A stretch of DNA of 64,000 bases from Pratylenchus scribneri. Lineage: Eukaryota > Nematoda > Chromadorea > Rhabditida > Pratylenchidae. The stretch is from NCBI GenBank assembly GCA_030063045.1, contig JAQSEB010000023.1, positions 6,014,001 through 6,078,000 on the forward strand, in the 5' to 3' direction. Under the pieces are notes generated by a model, which saw only the letters and a list, made by a program, of their open reading frames with translations, was not told where the DNA came from and searched no databases. Shown here in pieces: positions 47,712 to 57,654 of this stretch. Every line of letters begins with the position of its first letter. Position 1 is the stretch's first letter. A program made the position numbers and the translations under genes.

Positions 47712-48107
47712 AGGGGTATGGACTGTGGAGGGAGGGTAAATTTTTGGTACTTCTTAATTATCCTCCCGCAGATTTTTTTTGAGTCAAAATGGGGGAAGTG
47801 TTATGTTGATCCCTATGGATCATCCGGTATAGTGGATTGGGTTCTTTAGGGGATAGGTTATTATCTCACGTCCCTAACCTTAATAAAGGGCCCCTTATTT
47901 GAAAAACACTGCAGATTAAATAACCCACAGGTGTCTACCTATTATTTTTCCAATATCTCCTAGAGGGGGATGGAGGAGCAAAAAAGATATTAATTTTGGG
48001 AGGGTTCAATTCCAACGACTAATTGTTATTTTCTTTAAAAAATTCAAATTAAAAAATCTATTTACTTAATTTTTTTTTCATTTTCATCTGCTGGAATCGA
48101 AATAAAC

Positions 48108-48794
48108 ATGCCTGATTTGATCAATTTGGCCTTGTATAAGTACAAGAATCCATCGTGGGTAGTTATTAAAAAACAGTCAAGAGATATGGAAGAAGCAAAG
48201 AAATTTTTAAGAGGTTTTTAGTCGATAATAAATAAATAAATATTTTAAATACAATATATGAGCTTTTCTAACAGGGCTGGGCATCATATCGTTATCGTGT
48301 ATCGTTTTTTATTTTTCGATTTTGCCCAGCCCTGTTCTATAAGCTCTATTAAATTTTTTCTCTCAAATTTAATAATTACAAAAATATTTATTTATACAAC
48401 ATTAAAAATTCTATACTGCTATTCATCTGTCAAATAAAATAAAATTTTTATACTATACATTTTATGATTATGAGGCTGAAATTTAAAAAGCAAAAAAATC
48501 AACAATAATGCCAATTTTTATTTAGGAAATATTTTTAAACTATATATGCAAGGAAATGTTGCAAAAAACGTCAGTTGGCCACAGAAGGAAAAGAGCAATT
48601 TGTATAAAATAATAGAACACATTTTGGAGGAAATAATGAAGGGGAAATACCGGGAATATGGTCGGCAGAAATCATTCAGTGAGATGAAATAAAAAATTTA
48701 AAATTAAATATAAAAATTTTTAGATTATATTGACGAAAGTAAATTGTGCAAATTGTTCGATTTATTTCCTTCAGCACAAAAGCAAAGTAATTAA
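48108..48794 (+). CDS. Fragment of the modular secreted family (A-like and D-like exons)
   Basis: Three phase-1 exons can be read: 48108-48213 (ends SRDMEEAKKFLRG, like the start of module A), 48526-48678 (NIFKLYMQGN, like the start of module D NIFNLYLFYS) and 48724-48794 (short tail, stop). Donors GAG/GTTTTT and TCA/GTGAGA fit. No signal peptide and no acceptor precede the first exon. Either these are downstream exons of gene 1 or a decayed copy. A 63-bp TIR element sits in its first intron. Confidence 0.4.
48272..48334. mobile_element. Minimal 63-bp TIR element
   Basis: CAGGGCTGGGCA and the inverse TGCCCAGCCCTG enclose only about 40 bases, which repeat ATCGTTATCG/GTATCG. Flanks TTTTCTAA and TTCTATAA match only partly. 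It has the CAGGG termini of the larger hAT-like elements here. Confidence 0.7.
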
Positions 48795-50579
48795 AAAGAG
48801 AAAAAATAAATAAAAATTTTAAATAATTTACCCATTGTCGAAAAAGCCATTTTTGGTAAATCAGCCGGTTTAAAATATATGTTGCCCTAAATCTTGCCTA
48901 AATTCCAATTTTAACTTAGGGTAAATAAACATCTCATCAACATTTAATTTTGGGCAATGTTGTTCTTTTTAAATGGAAAAAATATTCATTAGAATTAATT
49001 CAAATTAAAATTGTTTATCCAAATGCTTTACCCCAACGTCCATCCAAACAGAGTTTGAAAGAGGGCTAATTTGGTGATTTGTGGAGTTAAGGAGAGGAAT
49101 GAGGATGAAAAGAATTCTCGTCTATTAAATTTTCAATTGTGATGAAAATTTTATATTTTCTATTATAATTTTGACAATCCCTTTTTTTATCGGTCATTTT
49201 TTCGGGCAAATATTTACATTATTGATTGTTTTAAAAAAGTAAATGCAAATTGAAACCAAATTTTCTCTAAATTGAATTTAAAACAAATTATTTTATTGTG
49301 GATTTTGTTCTTGCATTTCATCCCTAAAATCACCCTAATAAGATACCCCCAAAATTTAGCATAAGAATCTAACTTTAAAAAAATAGTTTTTTTTCAACGT
49401 TTTTACAATCAAATGAATAATAAAATAAGAATCTCAAAAACATTTTTTTCAAATCTGCCTTGGGATAACCGATAAATAGTGCCTATCTTTTGCGAAATAT
49501 TTAAAATTTTAATCGATAGCCTGATTGATCGATTTGGCACTATTGACGCCAGTCTGGCTCTTGGCATCCTCCAATTGATGGTGGCCGAAATTTTTCCTTC
49601 TCGAACTATCCTTTTTAACCTTCTCCTCCCTTCCTCCCTCTCTGCTTTCCATTTCTTCCTATTGGCCAAATTTGAAACCTTATTTTTGATCTCCCTTCCC
49701 CATATATCCCCCTCATCCATCTCCTCAATTCCCAAACTACAATTTTATCTAAATTCTAAAGTCCAAGTGGAACCCAATCCTAATCTGTTCCTAATCAATC
49801 CGATCATCTAATTCCCATCATTGCTGTTCACTTTTTCTTCGCCTCTTTCCTCCCCTAACATTCATTTACCCATTTTCTTGGCCATTTCAAGAATAAAGAA
49901 AGATATTTTATTTATCCAAGAAATAAATGCCCCAGCAGGCCCATCAGATTCCCCTTTCCCATCCAAATCCAAATCAAATCCACATATTCCTTTTTTGCCT
50001 CCAAGCAAGGGATCCACCCCAACCCCAAATTCCCCATTTTTGGTTTTTACTGTTAACATTTTTCGCTGGACGGCCATTTTTGAGTAAAAATTCTTATTAG
50101 TAGGATTTTTTGGCCAATAGAAATTTTTAGAGAAAATTTTTGCCTCGGGTAAAAATTTTTAATTTCACAGAAATTTTATATAAATTTAATATTAACATCT
50201 GTATTCTGTACCCAATATATATACAGTATACACCGAATTTTATGACCCTCACCATAGCTTATTAGGAATTTAGTGTGTTCAAATTAGGAAGTATTAAATT
50301 TGATTATTTTCAACTCAGAATTGCTGAAAAAACAACGATGACCAAAAAATGCCAAAATATTGCCATAAATTACAGCCAAAAATGGCTAATTGTTGATAAT
50401 TATTTACATAAAAGTCAATTGAACTCAATAAAAACATTGATAAAAAAAGCATTTGTTGTGGATTTAAAGCTATTTTGAGTTTGCAAACAAAATATTGAGA
50501 CAATATACCTAAATCCACCCTTATTAATTAATTCTTTATTCATTTAAAATTCATAATATATATTTCACCAATTCAGGAA
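48795..50579. other. Intergenic between family members, no supported gene
   Basis: Minus-strand open frames at 49409-49735 and 49862-50077 (the latter with KTKNGEFGVGVDPLLGGKKG) are moderately GC-rich for this window and could be isolated exons, but no splice structure or family was recognised. The rest is AT-rich. Confidence 0.3.
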
Positions 50580-52908
50580 ATGTTCTATAAACTACCTAAA
50601 AATATTTTTTATTTTATTTTCTTCTATTTATGCTGTTTGGCGCAAGTAAATACTGGCGGAAGTTGAAAATTTATTTAAATTAATTTTTAATTCATTTTCT
50701 ATTTAGGAAATATCGGAAATATTAGCAGGGATTATTCTGTTATGTTTAATGATATAGAGGAGGCGAAAAAATTTTTTGATGAAAAAATTTGCGCAGAAAT
50801 TGTTACACCATTTATTAATGGAATAAACATGGAAGGCGGAGGAAAGGATGCCTGTGAATTATTGCATTCTGATGGAAATATCTATGAAAAAATGAATATT
50901 ATGATAAAGGGAAATGCAAAATTGCCGACTGATAGGATGTTTTATAAGTTATATTTACAAATACGGATGAGATAAGTATACTATATAAATATATGGTCTA
51001 TTTACTAAACCGTACTAAACTGACTGAGTCATTTTTCCTTAACATTTCCGTTAGTCAAAAAAAAAATATAGAATGTTTTTCCCCGGCGATGAGCCGCAGC
51101 TGGTCAGCCAATTAACCAATTTAGGTAAATGATCTAATCTAAAGTGCATTAATAGACATTAGTATTGACTGTCAATTGGCACATTAATAATCCAAAACGA
51201 TAAAATTTTGGCCATCTCCTGCTCCATAGCAGAAAATATAAAGATTTGAAAAAAACTCTAAAATATTTATTTTTTTGAACATATTCGGAAAATGAAGAAG
51301 AAAAGGACTGCAATTTTGATTTGCATCGATTTCGGCTTTTATTGGAATTGTACAAAAAATTTACCGAAAAAGAATGGATTAAAAGGGAAAATGACTTTGA
51401 GAATGTATTTGAATTGGCCAATGGACATTTGCTCAAATGGTTTGATGGGACGACGCCACAAAGGGATCCGGAAACATTCGAATCATTTTTTAAAGAGCGT
51501 GAAGGGTTAATTCAGTTAACAGTAGGAAAAAGCAAAGCGAAGAAGCCGGTGGCAATAATCCAAAAGTCGGCAAATGAAGGAAGAAATGAGGCAGAAGAAA
51601 AAGAAGAACGGAAAAGCGGGAAACGCCCTATGGTGGAGGAACATGAAGAAGATAAAAATAAAAAGAAAAAGGCTTTAATGAGAGAACTTGGAGGAGGTAA
51701 AGTTACCATTTGGAATTGATATTCACATATTCAGCCGGATTTAATTTTTAATCATAAAACTTTTGGTAATTGTCGGTTATCTGGGTTCCCAATTTTTTAA
51801 ATTTTTGATTTTATTTATCATACATTTAATTATTATGTTTATAAAATGATCGAAAAATGCTATTTTATGGCTTTTAGAATCTTATGTCTATTTGAGGGTA
51901 TGTTGATTAGGGGGTGGGGGTGAAAAATCTTTTAAACTTTTATAGTGTAAACAAATAAATTATTTAAAAGCATAGAGAACTATAAAAATCCTATTATCCT
52001 GGATGATGGGATTTTATCAGAAAATACAAATATTTCAATGCAAAATGCTTATTTTTGATAGAATTAATCTTTAAAATTTAAGATTTGGAAAAATTTAATT
52101 TTTTTTTATATTTTAGCATCAAATCCTTATGCATTAGAATTAGAATTGAACCAATGGGAGGCATTTCAAGTTCAACAGAATATTGTGGATATTGTTGACC
52201 TATTTTGGTCAGATATGAATGATGGGAAGAAAAATCCACTGAATTTGCTTTATGATGATGATCATTTTGCAAATTATCAAACATTTTTGACTAAAAGTGG
52301 ATCGCCAAAAGTGGATGAATTTATGAAAAGCATTAAGTATAATTTGATCAATGATGGCTTAAATCCAAGTAAAAAAGAGCTTAAATATTGAGAAAGGAAA
52401 AATCTATTTGTATTCTTTTTAGATCATTTAATTAACCAAAATTACAAAAATAGAGTAGAGATTTTACTACTGTCATTTCAATATCTTAAAGGGGGGGGGG
52501 GCGCAACCAAAGTATTACCTCTACAAAATATAAAAAATGATTATAAATTTATTCATTTATTTAGATAGTAATATTTTTAATTTGTATTTATTTTATTCAA
52601 TGCTTATTATTGAGCAAAAAATAATTCACCATCCTGAAATGATAATTGAACATCCGGAAAAATATGAAAACTTTGAAGATTTGGAAACATATAAATTGTC
52701 AAAAAAATATATTATCCAACTAACAATTGAATCTATCGAAAAATGGGCAAAGAAGAGGAAAAGATTTTGGCCAAAAAAATTGAAAGAATTAATTCAAATC
52801 AAAATTGACCATCAAATTCCTTCACATCCAACCGTATCTCCACCAGATGATGGAGGACAAATACAAGAAATTGTTTTAGGATCGGCTGTCAAATCAAAGA
52901 CAATATAA
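50580..52908 (+). CDS. Modular secreted family, gene 2 (signal peptide + A, or B-C-D)
   Basis: Signal-peptide exon 50580-50661 (MFYKLPKNIFYFIFFYLCCL) ends phase 1. It can join module A (50707-50975, ending LYLQIRMR and stop; 116 residues) or skip to module B (51298-51696), C (52117-52368) and D (52565-52908), giving about 358 residues. B has HRFRLLLELYKKFTEKEWI and ELANGHLLKWFDGTT, then a Lys/Glu-rich linker. C has FQVQQNIVDIVDLFW and SGSPKVDEFM. D has a helical IESIEKWAKKRKR. All acceptors and donors used are phase 1. No cysteine framework, transmembrane segment or known domain is visible after the signal peptide. The acceptor of B (AATGAAG) is weak. It is most similar to gene 3. Confidence 0.72.
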
Positions 52909-53326
52909 AAAAGATAGAAAAGGCACATGAGAAGGCCAATCTACTGGACAAATGGCGGCAAAAAAGGCCAAAAAGGACACAAATTAAGAAGGAAGTTAGA
53001 AAAAGTGATAATTGGGTGGGCTATGATATGATGTGTGATTTAAAAAATTATATGGAAAAATATACTACAATATTTTATTACATTTCCCTGGCGGTGAATT
53101 TATCTTGCATAAACTTTGTCATTTTTCAATTCTTTGGGGAAAAGTCAAATAAATTCAAAAATTTTATTCGTAAATTAATATTAAATTGAATACAAAATTT
53201 TAATTTAAAAGAATAATTTGAGTCGACAAAATGAATTCTGAACATTCAAAAAATTTGTTTAAGAATTTGAATTTCCGCAATTTCGATTTAATTCTCCCAT
53301 TTCCGTATTCCTCTATTGTTGTCTGC

Positions 53327-54165
53327 CTAATCAAAAGTGAGCATCCCGCGGCTTCCACGACTGTTGCAGCATCTTTAAAATGGGTGAAATGACTTAATTT
53401 AATTTTAAAAAAGGTAATTTTTGCAATTATAAATAAAATTCGAAAAATTTCAAAAAAAAATTTAAATTTTTAAATTTTTCAATCGAAAAATAACTTAAAA
53501 GCAAAACTAACGGTGAATTTGTATGATGGCAAAAACTGTGGGAAGTTCGACAATAGCAGAGCTCGTCGATGTTCTTCAGCCGTTCTTCACATTTTTGACA
53601 CTTCATATCTGCCTCCAGGCAAGCATGTTTGAATGCATTGTTGATATGGTCAAGCCCAAGATCGGATAATTGATTGCCAACATGTTCAAGTGCTTTTGGA
53701 TTACGGGAACGCGCCACAGAGATCATGCTAAAAGGTAAAACGCCACATTGTTTGATAACAAAAATGCTTATTTTTTTCTTAACATTTTTATCCAATAGGA
53801 ACAGAGGCTATTTTTTGTGTCATAATTCGGTTAATTAAACGATAAATAATCTTAGTGCATTTTATTGACGCCATTTGATTCATTTTTAAATAATTATAAA
53901 AAGAATTTTTATTCTTCACATTTTTGTTGCTAACTTTTTTTATACTTTTATATTTATCGCCTTGTTTTCTTTCCCTAAATTGACCTGTCCATCAAATAAG
54001 ATGCATGATTTTTGTCCAGAACAACTGAGATTGGTGCATAGCTGCATAGTGAATTTCGGTGGCTGACATCAGCGTATTCGTGAGACGTTCAATTTTAAAG
54101 AATGTTTTAGCTTTTTCAACAACTCCCGAAACAACTTCAACAATTTTGGATGCTACCTTTCCCAT
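53327..54165 (-). CDS. Small protein with a cysteine-rich tail shared with the J-domain gene, 133 aa
   Basis: Exons 54026-54165, 53512-53727 and 53327-53372, phase 2 at both junctions. The N-terminus (MGKVASKIVEVVSGVVEKAK) is amphipathic with no clear signal peptide. The C-terminal half reads CQKCEERLKNIDELCYC, then FCHH and CCNSRGSRG. The same order of cysteines and neighbours occurs in the adjacent J-domain protein (CGECRKQMALDGICYC, then CNGPKCC). A zinc-binding or disulfide-knit module is likely, but not a known named domain to me. Confidence 0.65.
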
Positions 54166-54722
54166 TTGTGGATGTTTTTTAATTATTGTTTCTTTCTTCT
54201 TTGAATTATAATTAGAATTAGAAACAAAGGCCTTAAAAAATATATGGAATATTTTAAGAACAAAATTTCAGAGCACAGCTAAAATATAAAAAACTACCCA
54301 AATCAAGGTAAATGATTTGGATTAGAAAAATTTGCATTTTAACTTATTATATTTCTCTTCTTTTAGATTAAGGTATATATATCCTTGTTGTGATTTATAT
54401 ATCAATCAAATTTGAATAATTTGCCAAAAGGAATGCTCATTTTTCTATTTTTACTATTGAAGTTTATAAATACATTTTTCAATTTTTTAATTCAGATTCT
54501 TTACCAGATCAAAATGTTCAAATTTATTTTGTATAATCCCTAACTTCTTCGAATTTTACCATAAATTATAGTGAATTCTATGGCTGGATCCAATAGATTT
54601 TTTAATTTTTCAAAATCTTATTTAGTCTTCAAACCGAAACATATCCAGTAAAATTTATCTTATGCGCAATCCGCGAATTTTATTTCATTGGATTCTAATT
54701 TTCACCATTTAATACAATTTTA

Positions 54723-55367
54723 GGTAAGACTAGCGTTTATCCTACCTCGTATTTTTGGGTCTAACAACTGTATTTCGACTAGAAATGTATAGTAAATAGT
54801 ATAAAACTGCATAAAAGTGACAACCGAGCCCGAAATAAAAAGTTGCAGTTGCGCAAAAGAAATACGGATTGGAACTGCTCCGGTGGGCATTTCAGAAGGG
54901 ACTCCTACGTGTGCTCCGCCTTCGCTCCTCAGGGCTCACTTAGCTCGCTAGCGCTCGCTAAGCTCGCCGCCGGACCGCTCCGCGGTCCGGGTCGTCGCTA
55001 CGGCTACGCCACTCCGGAGTCCCTTCTTACATTCCTCCGCAGTTCCTTCCAACACATTCCAGCGAGACTAAAATGACCATAACTTTTTTATTTTTGAGTT
55101 TTACACGAAACCAATCACAGATTCAGACTCTGCTCATCGAGACGCGTCGAATGAGCTATAATGTGTTCCAGAAAAAAATTATAAAAATTTTTCGCATTTA
55201 GACCCATAATGGAGGACCAAGCACTTTTGCGATTTTCATGATACCATATCTTTTTCTTATGAGCACAGTTGTCACTTTTATGCATTTTTATATTATTTGT
55301 AATACATTTCTAATCGAAATACAGTTGTTATATCCAAAAATACGAGGTAGGATACGCTAGTCTAGCC
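54723..55367. mobile_element. hAT-like foldback element (645 bp) with GC-rich heart
   Basis: Ends GGTAAGACTAGCG and GGCTAGACTAGCG (inverted), exact 8-bp duplication CAATTTTA (54715-54722, 55368-55375). Arms carry CCTACCTCGTATTTTTGG, AAAAGTGACAAC and the GACGCGTCGAATGAGC motif. The centre (about 54880-55040) is a strikingly GC-rich inverted repeat framed by AGAAGGGACTCC and its inverse, with nested palindromes such as GCTCGCTAGCGCTCGC. Confidence 0.85.
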
Positions 55368-55436
55368 CAATTTTATTATTTCTGAAAAATCAAAATTAAA
55401 ATTTTTATATTATTAGAGAAAAATCTTCAACAAAAA

Positions 55437-56950
55437 ATGGTGTTTAATCCATTTTCCTTTATTAAAGGAAAACCCTCTTTGGATTCTAATTCGGATAATT
55501 TTGCAAAGGTTGATAAAAAATTAAATATTTAATAAAATTATTTATTTAGTTGACCTATTATGAACGGCTTGGAGTGCATCCAAAATGCAATCAACAAGAA
55601 TTAAAGGCTGCATATTATCAAATTTCTAAGATCTACCATCCGGACAAAAATCCCCACGGCAAAGCCATGTTCCAAGTAAAAGAACAAAAATTTTTAAGGA
55701 AAATATCTTTTGCAGACAAAATTTTTGGCTACTATTAGATCAGAAACCAGATTTAGTCCCTAGAAACTTTATACCAATTTGTAGATCTCGTTGAGGTCCA
55801 TCGAATGGTTTAAATGTCAAGTTTTGGTAGCCCAAAATTAAATATTTTAAAACCAAAAACCGAAATATGATTTAAATGGATTGACATGGGCTGCCAAAAC
55901 TTAACATTTTATGTACCATTCGATGGATCTCGATGCGATCTACAAATTGGTATAAAGTATGTAGGGACAAAAATCGGTTTCTGATTTATTCGAAGTCAAA
56001 ACTGTTTTGTCTGCAAAAAAATTATAACCAAATTTTATCATTGATATAAAATTGTTTTCATTTATTAGATGATTAACCAAGCCTATGCCACTTTGTCTGA
56101 CCCGGCAAAACGTAGAAATTACGATAAATTTGGCCATGAAAAGGGAAAAGAAGGATTTGATGGCGGTCAGAGTGATTGGAAAGCGGAACCGCCCAAAATG
56201 CCAACATTCCCTTCAATTGGTTCCATTTTGGAACGAAATGGATTGGTTGAAATTTACCAAAAAATGGTGGAAATTACGACGGAATTTATGGCAAATGGAG
56301 GGCGTAATAATTCTGAAATAATGGCTAAATTATGTAAATATATTTTAAAAACATTATTTTCCTAACTTTCGTATATACTATTTTAATTCCCAATGGTGAA
56401 TTATTTTTCAGTCCCTCAAAAATTGGGAAATTTGGATATCTATCTCCTTAATTTGTAGAGATTTTTGAATAAATTATAGTTAATTTTATAGAGTTTTAGG
56501 GAACTAAGAAAATGCAATAAAATTTATTTTTTTAAATTCAACCTATCATCAGCTATGAGTTCTCCTCAAAAGGGAATCCATTAGAGAGTGGGGAATTAAA
56601 AGAGTATATACGCTATGGAAGGAAAAATTGTCTTTTTTGGAATTTTTTCCTCGATTTTATAATCTTTATTATATTTTTTACAGATGCTTTAAATTTATTG
56701 CGCAAAAAGGCCGAAGATTTTGCCCAAGAACATGTTGTGGACTCATTCATGATGGTGAAATGGTATTAATTTATTCTTCTTTATTATTATTTAATAGGCT
56801 TTCAATGCTGGATTCATTTGTGGGGAATGTCGAAAGCAAATGGCCTTGGATGGGATTTGTTATTGTTCGGCAGCGGCCACCAAATCCTCACATTGCAATG
56901 GACCAAAATGTTGCCTTCAACGAGCTGGGAATCAACGTGGAGCTTTCTGA
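55437..56950 (+). CDS. J-domain (DnaJ-type) protein with cysteine-rich tail, 228 aa
   Basis: Exons 55437-55508, 55550-55675, 56069-56333, 56684-56754, 56798-56950. The J domain (residues ~25-85) is split by an intron: YYERLGVHPKCNQQELK, the catalytic HPD in IYHPDKNP, then INQAYATLSDPAKRRNYDKFG. HPD stimulates Hsp70 ATPase. There is no Gly/Phe region or classical DnaJ zinc finger. Instead a helical middle (LVEIYQKMVEITTEFM) leads to a cysteine-rich end, CGECRKQMALDGICYC ... CNGPKCC. No signal peptide, so it is likely cytosolic or nuclear. Intron 2 contains a foldback element. It lies among secreted family genes and beside the small gene with the same tail. Confidence 0.85.
55709..56010. mobile_element. 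Foldback element in the J-domain gene intron
   Basis: TTTGCAGACAAAA and its inverse mark the ends. The arms share ATCAGAAACC, TTTATACCAATTTGTAGATC and CATCGAATGG in inverted order. This core links it to the elements at 28386-28839 and 36783-37134. Confidence 0.75.
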
Positions 56951-57654
56951 GTTCATTTACTGGCGAATAAATAATACATTTAATGTCATCAAATTAACTT
57001 TTTGTGACAATTTATGAGCCTCTACGTTTCATGATAAATTGCTAATAATTATTTTAAATCGAATTTTAATAATTGGAAATTAGATATGAGCAATATAAAA
57101 ATTTATTTTAATATTTATTAAAAAAAAATTAATTAATATAAAATAATTAGATTCTTCCATTTACAATTTACACGCTGCTGGAGATAATTTTCGATAGACC
57201 CGACTCTATGCCAACAAAAGAAGGAATAATCTCAAATTGCTCATAGCTTTTTGGGTTCTTCAATAAAAAATCTTTCGCCCATCTCTCAGCAGCACTGATG
57301 TAAACTTATTCAATATTCATGATCCATATATCGCTTCCCTTTCTCAATTCTCGTGATCCCCACCCCCCTCCCACCCCACCCCCCCCCCCCCCCCAATCAC
57401 TCTTGATCTCTTGGCCAACCGAAATCCTTATTCATTTTTCTTTCTTTCATCATTTTTTAGAGGCAACATTTTTCCCCATTTTTCTCCTTCTAAAACGGCT
57501 CTTTCCCCAATCTATTCTATTCAATAAAAATATATTTTCTTGACCAGCAAAAATCCGATTTAGAAGAATAAAATTGAAGTGAAAATAACAAATTTAATAT
57601 TTCATTTTTGAAAATTATTTATTAATTTTTTTATTTATTCACAATTATAAGAAA
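56951..57654. other. Intergenic, no supported gene
   Basis: AT-rich, with a C-rich patch at 57357-57394 including a run of 16 C. It would hold the promoter of family gene 3; no clear TATA or trans-splice site could be fixed. Confidence 0.4.

Noticed and set aside
50349..50354. ATGCCA upstream of family gene 2, reminiscent of the Globodera dorsal-gland (DOG box) motif
   Set aside because: Single hit about 225 bp from the start; gene 3 has one about 445 bp away and gene 1 none that I saw. A 6-mer at this frequency is not evidence.
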